Positions 14,901 through 23,917 are shown, counted from the stretch's first letter. The stretch: 64,000 nt of DNA from Guptibacillus hwajinpoensis (GCF_029277305.1 NZ_CP119526.1); one strand, 5' to 3'. The notes: generated by a model not told the origin, from the sequence alone. A program made the numbers and translations.

Positions 14901-16640
14901 ATGGCGAAACGAAAAAATTTATGGACCAAGCAGCAGTTACGACAACACGTGCAAGTAGTCTCAGGCGAGTTGCCACCATCAATTGTTTTTTATAATGCAA
15001 CCTACTTAAACAACGGAATCAAAAAATGGGTTACATCGAATATATGGGTATATGAAGATCGCATCGTCTACGTTGGAGATGATCTTCCTGAAGACCATCA
15101 TTCCACTGAATGGATTGACTGCAAAGGGAAATGCCTTGTGCCTGGTTACATTGAACCACATGCGCACCCATTTCAACTATATAATCCCCTTACGTTTGCG
15201 CGCTATGCATCTAACCGGGGAACAACAACATTGATGAACGACAACATGCTTTTCCTTCTCGGTTTACCTCACGAGAAAGCGCTTACATTGATAGGAGACC
15301 TTGATCAATTTCCTGTTTCGATGTTTTGGTGGGCGCGATATGATGCTCAGACAAAGCTTCTTGATGAAGATGCGATAACGAATAAGCATATGAAGGAATG
15401 GCTTTCCCATCCGCTCGTTATTCAAGGAGGAGAGCTTACTGCCTGGCCTGATGTATTAAGTGGAGATGATGAAATATTAGAGTGGATGCAGGAAACAAGA
15501 AGGCTTGGTAAGCCGGTTGAGGGGCATCTTCCTGGTGCATCGCTATCAACTTTAACGAAGATGGGGCTCCTTGGGGTCTCTTGTGACCACGAAGCAATGA
15601 CTGGAGAGGAAGCACTTCGTAGGTTAGAGATGGGTATGGTCACATCGCTTCGCTATTCTTCTATAAGACCAGATTTACCAGTGATCTTAGAGTCTCTTCT
15701 TGAGAAAGGCGTAACATCTTTTGATCGGATTCTGATGAACACCGATGGCTCAACCCCATCTTTTCTTGAACAGGGGCTGACAGACAAGTTAATTTCCATC
15801 GCACTAGAAGCAGGCGTGCCTACTGAAGATGCATATTCAATGGTGTCATATAATGTCGCAAACCACTACGGTATAGCTGATACACATGGTATGATAGCAC
15901 CTGGTAGACTTGCTCATATTAACATTCTTGAATCAAGTAACAAGCCTCTTCCACTATCGGTCCTTGCGCGTGGGAAATGGCTGAAACGGGATGGGGAAGA
16001 AGTAGAGCAGGATTGGTCCTTTGACTGGGAAGGCCACGGACTTACTGCTGTTGAAGAAAAGTGGGAGCTTAAACCGAATGACTTAACGTTCTCGGGACCA
16101 GCTGGTGTTGAAATGATAAATGCTGTGATTACAAAGCCATACAATTTATCGATCGAAACATCTGGTGATGAGTTGCCAGCCGGTTCAGATGAAAGTTTCA
16201 TTATGCTTCTAAGTCGTGAAGGTGAGTGGCGTGTAAATACGATCATTAAAGGTTTTGCAACGAACGTACAGGGATTTGCTAGCAGCTTTTCTAATACAGG
16301 TGATTTTATCATTATCGGCAAAAAGAAATCTGATATGATTGCTGCCTTTAATCGCGTCAGACAAATTGGTGGTGGAATTGCGCTTGTAGAGGACGAAGAA
16401 GTGATTGCTGAGATTCAACTGCCACTTATGGGTAAAATGTCTACTTTACCTTTAGAAGACGTGATGAAAGCAGAAAAACGGATTATTACAGAGCTAGAAG
16501 AAAGAGGGTACTCATTTGGAGATCCTATCTATAGCCTTCTGTTTTTCTCTTCTACGCATTTACCTTTTATTCGATTGACGCAGCAAGGAATTTATGATGT
16601 GAAGCGAAAAATGGTACTTTTTCCTTCGATAATGCGTTAA
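14901..16640 (+). CDS. yerA: Putative adenine deaminase YerA
   Basis: Amidohydrolase-superfamily protein, 579 residues, matching the B. subtilis yerA position after purD and before yerC. It shows the metal site start VPGYIEPHAHPFQLYNP (HxH), then GHLPGASLSTLTK with a further histidine, DHEAMTGEEA, and LMNTDGSTPS with the likely metal-binding aspartate. The C-terminal half is the second adenine-deaminase domain. The ATG at 14901 is preferred: GGTGAT (14891-14896) gives anti-SD pairing at a good distance, while upstream TTG/ATG choices have none. Adenine deaminase activity would feed adenine to hypoxanthine, fitting the purine neighbourhood, but it is not demonstrated for YerA itself. Confidence 0.85.
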   Translation: MAKRKNLWTKQQLRQHVQVVSGELPPSIVFYNATYLNNGIKKWVTSNIWVYEDRIVYVGDDLPEDHHSTEWIDCKGKCLVPGYIEPHAHPFQLYNPLTFARYASNRGTTTLMNDNMLFLLGLPHEKALTLIGDLDQFPVSMFWWARYDAQTKLLDEDAITNKHMKEWLSHPLVIQGGELTAWPDVLSGDDEILEWMQETRRLGKPVEGHLPGASLSTLTKMGLLGVSCDHEAMTGEEALRRLEMGMVTSLRYSSIRPDLPVILESLLEKGVTSFDRILMNTDGSTPSFLEQGLTDKLISIALEAGVPTEDAYSMVSYNVANHYGIADTHGMIAPGRLAHINILESSNKPLPLSVLARGKWLKRDGEEVEQDWSFDWEGHGLTAVEEKWELKPNDLTFSGPAGVEMINAVITKPYNLSIETSGDELPAGSDESFIMLLSREGEWRVNTIIKGFATNVQGFASSFSNTGDFIIIGKKKSDMIAAFNRVRQIGGGIALVEDEEVIAEIQLPLMGKMSTLPLEDVMKAEKRIITELEERGYSFGDPIYSLLFFSSTHLPFIRLTQQGIYDVKRKMVLFPSIMR

Positions 16641-16797
16641 ACTATAACAAAGTAAACACTTAACGGAATAAAGGAATGATGATTACGGCTAGAATGGTAA
16701 AAGGGCTGTAAATTGAAAGAATGAAAGTAAAACTCTTTTCATACAGAACGATTGAAATAGAATGGTACATATTTTGAGTAAGGAGAGTGAACTAACA

Positions 16798-17094
16798 ATG
16801 CAAATTGATAAACTTAGAGGTAAAACACTAGATCAGCTTTTTGAAGCAATTCTTTCACTTAAAGATCTTGAAGAATGCTATTTATTCTTTGATGATTTAG
16901 CAACAGTGAACGAAATTCAATCTCTTGCACAGCGCCTAGAAGTGGCTCGTATGCTGAGAGAAGGGTTTACGTATCATAAAATTGAGACGGAAACGGGAGC
17001 GAGTACTGCAACCATTTCAAGAGTTAAACGTAGCCTGAATTACGGAAACGATGGCTATCAAATGACACTTGATCGTGTTCATAATAACGAGTAG
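16798..17094 (+). CDS. yerC: YerC/YecD family TrpR-like DNA-binding protein
   Basis: A 98-residue cytosolic protein from ATG 16798 (AGGAG at 16781-16785; an earlier in-frame ATG at 16762 lacks a ribosome site). It has the TrpR-like fold signature: QSLAQRLEVARMLREGFTYHKIETETGASTATISRVKRSL, that is, a helix-turn-helix in which GASTATISRVKR is the recognition helix. The family (YerC/YecD, TrpR-related) has no settled role in Bacillus. It sits between yerA and pcrB, as in B. subtilis, and is followed five bases later by a strong terminator, so it is not cotranscribed with pcrB. Confidence 0.88.
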   Translation: MQIDKLRGKTLDQLFEAILSLKDLEECYLFFDDLATVNEIQSLAQRLEVARMLREGFTYHKIETETGASTATISRVKRSLNYGNDGYQMTLDRVHNNE

Positions 17095-17098
17095 ATAG

Positions 17099-17127
17099 AA
17101 TGAGCCGGAAACCGGCTCATTTTTTTG
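17099..17127 (+). terminator. Terminator after yerC
   Basis: AATGAGCCGG pairs with CCGGCTCATT around a short AAA loop, followed by seven T residues ending at 17127. Confidence 0.93.
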
Positions 17128-17162
17128 TGGAGAAAAGTGCTGATCATCTGTCACTTTTGACA

Positions 17163-17253
17163 TTTCGCGGATATATTTCTATTTTCGCGGATATAACCTT
17201 TGATTTCGCGGATAAAATTATATTATCGCGGATATATTCGGAAAATCGCGGAT
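17163..17253 (+). repeat. Phased array A: five TTTCGCGGAT cores every 20 bases
   Basis: Cores start at 17163, 17183, 17204, 17224 and 17244 (TTTCGCGGAT three times, then TATCGCGGAT and AATCGCGGAT), separated by unrelated AT-rich 10-11 base spacers. The intervals are 20, 21, 20 and 20 bases, close to two DNA turns. An octamer TGCTGATC lies at 17138-17145 shortly before the array. The array has no convincing gene. A second array of the same architecture but a different core is at 31891-31980. Confidence 0.85.
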
Positions 17254-17268
17254 ATGATGTGATTTTGG

Positions 17269-17546
17269 GGCTCTGGTTCTTGGCGGGGGCTGAACGATCG
17301 CTTCGCTTTTCGTTGATCCAGCTGCAGTGGGCAGACTCTCGGTCACTTCACCCTAGACTCTGAACACAAAAGGCGTGTTCAAATTCTAGGGCTCCAGTGC
17401 CTGACGAGTCTAAACGCCCACTTCCGCTTTTCGTGATCTAGCTGCAGCCTCCAGACCCTCGGTCACTTCGCTATCCAACTGGAACACAAAGGGCGTGTTC
17501 AAGTTGAATAGCTCCAGTGCCTGTCGGGTCTAAACGGAGGCTTCCG
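17269..17546 (+). repeat. Tandem 120-base repeat (2.5 copies) with long covarying hairpins
   Basis: Two complete copies follow each other with a 120-base period, preceded by the right half of a third (17269-17326). Copy A forms a 95-base hairpin at 17327-17421, copy B at 17447-17541. Stems: GTGGGC/GCCCAC and AGACTC/GAGTCT in A versus GCCTCC/GGAGGC and AGACCC/GGGTCT in B; inner stem CCCTAGA/TCTAGGG in A versus CTATCCAACT/AGTTGAATAG in B; tip GAACAC/GTGTTC in both. Conserved linkers include CGGTCACTTC, GCTCCAGTGCCTG and CTTCCGCTTTTCGTG. The resemblance is to the intergenic repeats scattered through Bacillaceae genomes. No protein is encoded. Confidence 0.85.
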
Positions 17547-17562
17547 CTTTTCGTGTATTCTT

Positions 17563-17571
17563 TGATATAAT
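17563..17571 (+). promoter_or_regulatory. Extended -10 promoter element of pcrB
   Basis: TGATATAAT (17563-17571) is a perfect TGnTATAAT extended -10, 35 bases before the pcrB start. The matching -35 region falls in the last bases of the tandem repeat (TTCCGC at 17542-17547, 18-base spacing) and is weak. Confidence 0.6.
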
Positions 17572-17606
17572 CCAACGTATGAGGAAAAGTGAGAGGAAGG
17601 TTTAGG

Positions 17607-18296
17607 ATGTTTGATTTTCGAGAGTGGAAGCATGTATTTAAGCTTGATCCGAATAAGGAAATTGAGGATTATGATCTTGAGGCTATATGTGAGTCTGGAA
17701 CGGATGCGGTTATTGTTGGGGGTAGTGATGGTGTGACTCTTGATCGGACGCTGGATTTGCTTGCGCGTATTCGCAGGTACGCGGTACCATGTGCACTGGA
17801 GGTCTCAACGGTTGAGGCTGTGACGCCCGGATTTGATTTCTATTTCATACCTACAGTGTTAAATACGGAAGATAGTCGCTGGGTGACGGGATTGCATCAT
17901 GAAGCGGTTAAAGAATTTGGGGAGATTATGAACTGGGATGAAATTGTGATGGAAGGGTATTGTATTCTAAACAGTGAATCCAAAGTCGCGAATCTCACAT
18001 CAGCTCATACAACGATTGATGAAGATGATGTACTTGCATATGCACGAATGGCAGAAAAGATGTTCAAGCTGCCAATTTTTTATGTAGAATATAGCGGTAC
18101 GTATGGCGATGCTGAATTAGTTGAGAAGGTCAGCAACGTCCTTGATGAGACGATGCTTTTCTATGGTGGAGGAATTGACTCACCAGAAAAAGCAAAAGAG
18201 ATGGCAGCTTATGCTGATACCGTTATAGTTGGGAATAGTATATATGACAATATTAAGCAGGCGATTAAAACAGTTGCTGCAGTTAAAGGAAATTGA
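17607..18296 (+). CDS. pcrB: Heptaprenylglyceryl phosphate synthase
   Basis: PcrB, 229 residues from ATG 17607 (GAGGAAGG six bases upstream; the in-frame ATG at 17589 has no ribosome site). A TIM-barrel prenyltransferase that in Bacillaceae joins heptaprenyl diphosphate to glycerol-1-phosphate, making an archaeal-type ether lipid precursor. Visible features: FKLDPNKEIEDYDLEAICESGTDAVIVGGS at the N-terminus, YCILNSESKVANLTSA near residue 120, FYVEYSGTYGD near 158, and the phosphate-binding LFYGGGIDSPEKAKEMAAYADTVIVGN near 184-210. Role known from the family; length normal. Confidence 0.95.
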   Translation: MFDFREWKHVFKLDPNKEIEDYDLEAICESGTDAVIVGGSDGVTLDRTLDLLARIRRYAVPCALEVSTVEAVTPGFDFYFIPTVLNTEDSRWVTGLHHEAVKEFGEIMNWDEIVMEGYCILNSESKVANLTSAHTTIDEDDVLAYARMAEKMFKLPIFYVEYSGTYGDAELVEKVSNVLDETMLFYGGGIDSPEKAKEMAAYADTVIVGNSIYDNIKQAIKTVAAVKGN

Positions 18297-18343
18297 TTCT
18301 CTCCTGTCGATCAGGTAAAATAAGAAATAAGAACATACGTTTG
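18293..18343 (+). promoter_or_regulatory. pcrA promoter with LexA (SOS) box
   Basis: A SigA-type promoter, TTGATT (18293-18298), 17-base spacer, TAAAAT (18316-18321), begins inside the last pcrB codons. At 18330-18343 lies AGAACATACGTTTG, which matches the Bacillus LexA/DinR consensus CGAACRNRYGTTYG at all but the first base and would cover the transcription start. The RBS AAGGAG of pcrA follows at once. This makes pcrA-ligA-camS a probable SOS-controlled unit. Confidence 0.75.
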
Positions 18344-18360
18344 TAAGGAGTGCTCAGAAT

Positions 18361-20583
18361 ATGCAGCGAATAGTTGATAAATTATTAAACGGATTGAACC
18401 CCGAACAGCAGGAAGCGGTCAAGCATACAGACGGACCCCTCTTAATTATGGCAGGGGCAGGAAGTGGTAAGACGCGAGTGTTAACACACCGCATTGCATA
18501 CTTACTTGTCGAAAAGCAGGTTTCCCCGTGGAACATACTTGCCATCACATTTACGAATAAAGCAGCACGAGAGATGAGAGAGCGGGTAAATTCCATTACT
18601 GGTCCTGTGTCAGAGGACATTTGGATCTCCACATTCCACTCCATGTGCGTACGTATTTTACGAAGAGATGGCGATCGAATTGGCATTAACCGGAATTTTA
18701 CGATTCTTGATTCAGGAGATCAACTAACGGTCATTAAAAAGATTTTGAAGGAACAAAACGTCGATCCTAAGAAATTCGAGCCTCGAGGGATACTCGGTAG
18801 TATTAGTTCCGCAAAGAATGAACTGCAATCACCCGAGGATTACAAGGCCAATGCAAAGGGACCATATGAAAGTGTTGTCTCTGATGCGTACGAGCAGTAT
18901 CAGAAACAGCTTCGCAAAAATCAGGCGCTTGATTTCGACGACCTCATCATGCGCACGATAACGCTTTTCAAGAAAGTACCTGAGGTTCTTGAATTCTATC
19001 AGCGTAAGTTTCAGTATATTCACGTTGATGAGTATCAGGATACAAACAAAGCCCAATATGTACTCGTTAAACTGATGGCTGAAAAGTACCAGAACCTTTG
19101 TGTTGTAGGTGATTCTGATCAGTCCATCTACCGCTGGCGCGGCGCCGATATTCAGAATATCCTTTCATTTGAAAAAGATTATCCGAGTGCACGCGCAATC
19201 TTCCTTGAACAGAACTACCGTTCAACGAAGAAGATTCTTCAAGCAGCGAATGTCGTGATTGAAAATAATATGAATCGTAAACCAAAGAAACTGTGGACGG
19301 ATAACCAGGATGGACCGCATATTACGTACTATCAGGGCAATGACGAACACGATGAAAGTCGCTTTGTGACCGGAAAGATCCTAGATATGGTGAATAGCGG
19401 AAAACGTACAAATTCACAAATTGCGATTCTCTACCGAACAAATGCTCAGTCTCGAGTTATTGAGGAAATTCTAAATAAGTCTAACATTACGTATAACATT
19501 GTTGGCGGTACAAAGTTCTACGATCGTAAAGAGATTAAAGACGTTCTAGCATACCTTAGGTTAATTGCTAATCCAGACGATGACATTAGCTTACTTCGGA
19601 TTGTAAACGTACCGAAACGAGGCGTAGGCGCATCCACAATGGACAAGGTGGCGCAATATGCTGCGAACCAAGATATTTCGATCTTCACGGCTCTTCAAGA
19701 AGTAGAACAGATTGGTCTTAGCGCTCGATTTACGAAATCACTTAAAACATTTGGGAATCAAATGGCAAATTGGACGCAGATGCAAGAATATTTAGCTGTG
19801 TCTGAGCTTGTTGAAGAAGTGATCGATAAATCAGGATACCGTGATTCGTTGAGAAACGAGAATACGATTGAAGCACAAACAAGGTTAGAGAATATTGATG
19901 AATTCCTGTCTGTTACACAAGAGTTTGAGAAAGCAAGTGAAGATAAAAGCTTAATCGCATTCCTTACAGATCTTGCGCTTGTAGCTGATATCGATAAACT
20001 TGATGAAGATGAGAATGAAGATAAAGAAGCAGTTACTCTAATGACGCTACACTCTGCAAAGGGTCTTGAGTTTCCTGTGGTCTTTTTGATAGGCATGGAG
20101 GAAGGCGTCTTCCCACATAGTCGTTCGCTATTTGAGGAAGAAGAAATGGAAGAAGAACGTCGTCTAGCTTATGTTGGAATAACCAGAGCTGAAGAAGAAC
20201 TTTTCTTAACAAATGCTCGTCTTCGTACGCTATATGGTAAAACGAACTCTAACCCGGTTTCTCGCTTTATTGGCGAAATTCCTGAGGAGTTACTTGAAAA
20301 AGAAGGACAGGAGAAACCGGCTTCACCATTCTCAGGAGGATCAAATCCTCGTTCTTCAAGGCCAGCTACGCCTAAGACGCCGCGTCGTCCACAACTAACA
20401 TCTACAGGAGGCGACTCCCTTGACTGGAAGGTTGGGGATAAAGCAAGCCACCGTAAATGGGGTGTTGGAACGGTAGTTAGCGTAAAAGGAGAAGGAGACT
20501 CTACGGAGCTAGATATTGCGTTTCCAAATCCGGTAGGTATTAAGCGTCTTCTGGCAAAGTTTGCCCCAATAGAGAAGCAATAG
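18361..20583 (+). CDS. pcrA: ATP-dependent DNA helicase PcrA
   Basis: PcrA, 740 residues, superfamily 1A 3'-5' helicase used in repair, RecA displacement and rolling-circle plasmid replication. Motifs in order: I GAGSGKTRVLTHR (about 31-43), Ia ITFTNKAAREMRERV, II VDEYQDTN (about 224-231), III VVGDSDQSIYRWRGAD (about 248-263), IV QNYRSTKKIL, V LMTLHSAKGLEFPVVF, VI AYVGITRAEEELFLT. The C-terminal tail ends with the RNA-polymerase-interaction Tudor-like fold (GDKASHRKWGVGTVVSVKG). ATG 18361 has AAGGAG upstream. Operon with ligA and camS. Confidence 0.98.
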   Translation: MQRIVDKLLNGLNPEQQEAVKHTDGPLLIMAGAGSGKTRVLTHRIAYLLVEKQVSPWNILAITFTNKAAREMRERVNSITGPVSEDIWISTFHSMCVRILRRDGDRIGINRNFTILDSGDQLTVIKKILKEQNVDPKKFEPRGILGSISSAKNELQSPEDYKANAKGPYESVVSDAYEQYQKQLRKNQALDFDDLIMRTITLFKKVPEVLEFYQRKFQYIHVDEYQDTNKAQYVLVKLMAEKYQNLCVVGDSDQSIYRWRGADIQNILSFEKDYPSARAIFLEQNYRSTKKILQAANVVIENNMNRKPKKLWTDNQDGPHITYYQGNDEHDESRFVTGKILDMVNSGKRTNSQIAILYRTNAQSRVIEEILNKSNITYNIVGGTKFYDRKEIKDVLAYLRLIANPDDDISLLRIVNVPKRGVGASTMDKVAQYAANQDISIFTALQEVEQIGLSARFTKSLKTFGNQMANWTQMQEYLAVSELVEEVIDKSGYRDSLRNENTIEAQTRLENIDEFLSVTQEFEKASEDKSLIAFLTDLALVADIDKLDEDENEDKEAVTLMTLHSAKGLEFPVVFLIGMEEGVFPHSRSLFEEEEMEEERRLAYVGITRAEEELFLTNARLRTLYGKTNSNPVSRFIGEIPEELLEKEGQEKPASPFSGGSNPRSSRPATPKTPRRPQLTSTGGDSLDWKVGDKASHRKWGVGTVVSVKGEGDSTELDIAFPNPVGIKRLLAKFAPIEKQ

Positions 20584-20608
20584 CCATATTAGAAGGTGAG
20601 GTTTGACG

Positions 20609-22609
20609 ATGAAAGAAGAAGCTAAACGCGTCGAAGAGCTTCGTCAGCTCTTAAACCACTATAATTATGAGTACCACGTACTTGATCAACCAACCGTTCC
20701 TGATGCAGAATACGATCGGATGATGAATGAGCTTCTTACTCTTGAAGAAGAAAATCCAGAGCTTAAAACACAGGATTCCCCTACTCAGCGTGTAGGGGGA
20801 CCACCTCTTTCTGGATTCCAGAAAGTTGAACATCGCGTCCCGATGTTAAGTCTAGGAAATGCATTCGGAGAAGACGAATTGAAAGATTTCGACCGACGTG
20901 TACGGGAGCGAATTGGCGAAAACTTTTCTTATGTATGCGAATTGAAAATAGACGGTCTCGCTGTTTCACTTATTTATGAAGATGGTGTGCTAGTTCGCGG
21001 GGCGACCCGTGGAGATGGTACAGTTGGAGAAGATATTACACAGAATTTAAAAACCATACCGGCTATTCCACTTCGGTTAAGTGAGAATGTGAGTATGGAG
21101 GTACGCGGTGAAGCGTACATGCCAAAACCATCGTTCCTTAAGTTAAACGAAGCTCGTGAGAAAAATGAGCAGGATGTATTTGCTAACCCAAGGAACGCTG
21201 CAGCTGGTTCACTTCGTCAACTAGATCCTAAAATTGCAGCAAGCCGTAATCTATCTGTTTTTGTATATGGTGTAGGTACTGTTGAAGGTAGAGAAATTGA
21301 TTCGCACTCTGATGGACTTGATTTCTTAAATGAACTCGGTTTTAAAACAAATCCAGAATGGAAGCGTTGCGAAACCATTGAAGATGTTATCAAGTTTATT
21401 GGTGGATGGATCGAAAAGCGACCAGATCTTTCGTATGAGATCGACGGAATCGTCGTTAAAGTAGATGAACTAGAGCATCAAGAAGAGTTAGGTTTCACAG
21501 CTAAGAGCCCTAGATGGGCAATAGCTTATAAATTCCCAGCTGAAGAAGTGGTAACCAAGCTTCTCTCGATTGAACTCAATGTAGGTAGAACGGGAGTGGT
21601 AACGCCTACTGCTGTTCTGGAGCCCGTTCTTGTCGCAGGAACAACCGTTCAGCGTGCTTCGCTTCATAATGAAGATTTGATTCGAGAGAAAGACATCAAA
21701 ATTGGCGACTATGTTGTTGTTAAGAAAGCTGGAGATATTATTCCAGAAGTGGTTTCTGTCATCGAAGATCGCCGAACAGGTAATGAAGAATCCTTCTCGA
21801 TGCCAGAGAAATGTCCTGAGTGTGAGAGTGATCTTGTTAGACTTGAAGAAGAAGTTGCTCTCAGATGTATTAATCCTAAATGCCCAGCACAGCTCAGAGA
21901 AGGTCTTATCCATTTTGTTTCACGTAACGCCATGAACATTGATGGACTAGGTGAACGGGTCATAACACAGTTGTTTCGTGAAAAATTGATTCATGATGTA
22001 GCTGATATATACAAGCTTACACATGAACAGCTTATTGAGCTTGAACGAATGGGCGAAAAGTCAGTTACTAATCTTCTTGAAGCGATCCAAACGTCAAAAG
22101 AGAACTCGCTTGAGAAGCTACTGTTTGGACTTGGCATTCGACACGTAGGTGCTAAAGCCGCACGTACGCTCGCTCAACAATTCGGATCCATGGATAGTAT
22201 AATGGAAGCTAGTATAGAAGATCTTGAAGCAATTAATGAAGTAGGACAAAAAATGGCTGATTCTGTTGTGCGCTATTTTCAAAATGAAGAAGTGCATGAA
22301 CTCATAGAAGAGTTAAAGGGAGCCGGAGTTAATACGATCTATAAAGGGCCAAAGCCAGTTGCGGTAGAAGACATTGATTCCGTATTTGCAGGAAAAACAG
22401 TCGTGTTAACTGGTAAGCTCGAACAAATGAGTCGCGGAGATGCGAAAAAGATACTTGAACAGCAAGGTGCAAAGGTGACCGGAAGTGTAAGCAAGAGCAC
22501 TGATCTTGTAATTGCTGGGGAAGAAGCAGGTTCGAAGCTTGAGAAAGCAGAATCACTAGGTGTAGAAGTATGGAGCGAGAATAGGTTTCTTGAAGAGTTA
22601 AACGAATGA
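20609..22609 (+). CDS. ligA: NAD-dependent DNA ligase
   Basis: LigA, 666 residues from ATG 20609; AAGGTGAGG (20592-20600) is eight bases away, whereas an in-frame TTG at 20603 is too close to it. Domain Ia (NMN binding, YNYEYHVLDQPTVPDAEYDRM) is followed by the adenylation domain with active lysine 113 in CELKIDG, the OB fold, a four-cysteine zinc finger (CPEC ... CINPKC), helix-hairpin-helix repeats (GLGIRHVGAKAARTLAQQ) and a C-terminal BRCT domain starting near FAGKTVVLTGKL. Essential for sealing Okazaki fragments. Complete. Confidence 0.98.
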   Translation: MKEEAKRVEELRQLLNHYNYEYHVLDQPTVPDAEYDRMMNELLTLEEENPELKTQDSPTQRVGGPPLSGFQKVEHRVPMLSLGNAFGEDELKDFDRRVRERIGENFSYVCELKIDGLAVSLIYEDGVLVRGATRGDGTVGEDITQNLKTIPAIPLRLSENVSMEVRGEAYMPKPSFLKLNEAREKNEQDVFANPRNAAAGSLRQLDPKIAASRNLSVFVYGVGTVEGREIDSHSDGLDFLNELGFKTNPEWKRCETIEDVIKFIGGWIEKRPDLSYEIDGIVVKVDELEHQEELGFTAKSPRWAIAYKFPAEEVVTKLLSIELNVGRTGVVTPTAVLEPVLVAGTTVQRASLHNEDLIREKDIKIGDYVVVKKAGDIIPEVVSVIEDRRTGNEESFSMPEKCPECESDLVRLEEEVALRCINPKCPAQLREGLIHFVSRNAMNIDGLGERVITQLFREKLIHDVADIYKLTHEQLIELERMGEKSVTNLLEAIQTSKENSLEKLLFGLGIRHVGAKAARTLAQQFGSMDSIMEASIEDLEAINEVGQKMADSVVRYFQNEEVHELIEELKGAGVNTIYKGPKPVAVEDIDSVFAGKTVVLTGKLEQMSRGDAKKILEQQGAKVTGSVSKSTDLVIAGEEAGSKLEKAESLGVEVWSENRFLEELNE

Positions 22610-22622
22610 GGAGAGAGAAGTA

Positions 22623-23867
22623 ATGCGAAAGAAACAAACGTTCATCGTTAGCCTGATGGCCATTTCGCTCGTCTTATCTGGTTGTGTTCCTAGTTTTATG
22701 AAGAACAATCAGGATGAAACAGTGAAGGCACCGAATTCCGAAGGTGAAAGTGAAGAAATGATAGTAAGTGACGATATTAAAACATCAGAAAGATATTATC
22801 GTTCCGTTCTTGAGAAAGATGGGGAAAAGAATTCTCTTGATACGTCTAAGGTACGAGGATTAGTAACAGCAGGTGTTGATAATCGTCTCGACGTTGATTC
22901 ACTTGAGATGGGTTTAATTCGCCTTTCGCAGGAGCATTATGATCCGGATCAGTATTTCTTTAAAGAAGGCCAACTCTTTGAATCCGAGCAAATTCATAAT
23001 TGGCTCTACCGAGACAACGGTATAACGAAAGAAGAAGCTGAAAAGGATAAAGATAAAGAAGTAAATGAAGGTCTTAATCCGGCTCTTGGTGTAGAAGAAG
23101 ACCCTTCTCAATATGAACAGATTATTGCAGCTGAGAAGAAAAACCCCAAATTTCTATCGTATATCCATGAGCAGGATTATTATGTTCAAAATAAAGATGA
23201 AGAACTACAGCTTGGCGGTATTTCAATTGCCCTTTCGCTTTATTCTGAATATCCATATTCCGTACTAGATGAGAATGGTTTGAAATACACAGGGTCCGTC
23301 AAGTTGGACAAGAAAGAAGTTATAGCAAAGGCTAAAGAGTCGATTATCCCGATTATTAAGAAGATAAGGGCTGAGCACGATGTTCCAATAATGTTCTCGC
23401 TATTCATGGAACAACCAAGACAATCGGTCGTTCCAGGTAACTTTGTTGCTAGTGCTTTTGTGGATGAAGGAGAATCTAAACCAGGTTCATGGAAAGATTT
23501 GAACGAGAAATACGTAGCATTTCCATCATCAGCTGCGGAGACAGAATATCCAGCAGAGTCAGAAAAATTTGCTGATTTCACACGCGAAATTCAGGACTTC
23601 TTTCCAAATTTCGTAGGCGTGATTGGTACAGGCTTCTACAAGCAGGATGAACTAAGTCAAATGAAGGTTGAAATTCCAATCCAGTTCTACAGTAAAGCAG
23701 AAGTTATTTCATTTACACAGTTTGTTAATGGGCTAGTCAAAAAAAGAAATGATACATTTCCTCAGGATTTGCCGGTCTCCATTTATATAACGAATAATGA
23801 TGAACCGGAAAGTATGATCGTGAAAGATCCTAATGAGGAAGAACCATTTGTTCATATTTATCAATAA
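22623..23867 (+). CDS. camS: CamS family sex-pheromone lipoprotein
   Basis: CamS/YerH, 414 residues. Signal peptide with lipobox LVLSGC puts the lipidated cysteine at residue 21, so it is anchored outside the cell membrane. In staphylococci and enterococci the cleaved signal peptide is processed to a conjugation pheromone; the role of the mature domain is unknown. The mature part contains the conserved ERYYRSVLEKDG and NPALG segments. Third gene of the pcrA operon, RBS GAGGAGAGAAG before ATG 22623, and followed by a strong terminator. Gene order as in B. subtilis (yerH). Confidence 0.93.
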   Translation: MRKKQTFIVSLMAISLVLSGCVPSFMKNNQDETVKAPNSEGESEEMIVSDDIKTSERYYRSVLEKDGEKNSLDTSKVRGLVTAGVDNRLDVDSLEMGLIRLSQEHYDPDQYFFKEGQLFESEQIHNWLYRDNGITKEEAEKDKDKEVNEGLNPALGVEEDPSQYEQIIAAEKKNPKFLSYIHEQDYYVQNKDEELQLGGISIALSLYSEYPYSVLDENGLKYTGSVKLDKKEVIAKAKESIIPIIKKIRAEHDVPIMFSLFMEQPRQSVVPGNFVASAFVDEGESKPGSWKDLNEKYVAFPSSAAETEYPAESEKFADFTREIQDFFPNFVGVIGTGFYKQDELSQMKVEIPIQFYSKAEVISFTQFVNGLVKKRNDTFPQDLPVSIYITNNDEPESMIVKDPNEEEPFVHIYQ

Positions 23868-23875
23868 AGCATAAG

Positions 23876-23917
23876 AAAGGCCCACTCTGCTATTACTTCA
23901 GAGTGGGCCTTTTTTTA
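23876..23917 (+). terminator. Terminator after camS
   Basis: AAAGGCCCACTCTG pairs with CAGAGTGGGCCTTT around a nine-base loop, with a run of T at 23911-23917. Strong in the plus direction; it lies between two convergent genes and may also act on the minus strand. Confidence 0.93.

Noticed and set aside
17163..17253. CRISPR array
   Set aside because: Cores of about 10 bases and spacers of about 10 bases are far too short, there are no cas genes, and spacing is in helical turns.
17100..17363. 87-codon frame running through the terminator, array A and repeat
   Set aside because: Starts in the terminator stem and merely follows the repeats; no protein-like character.
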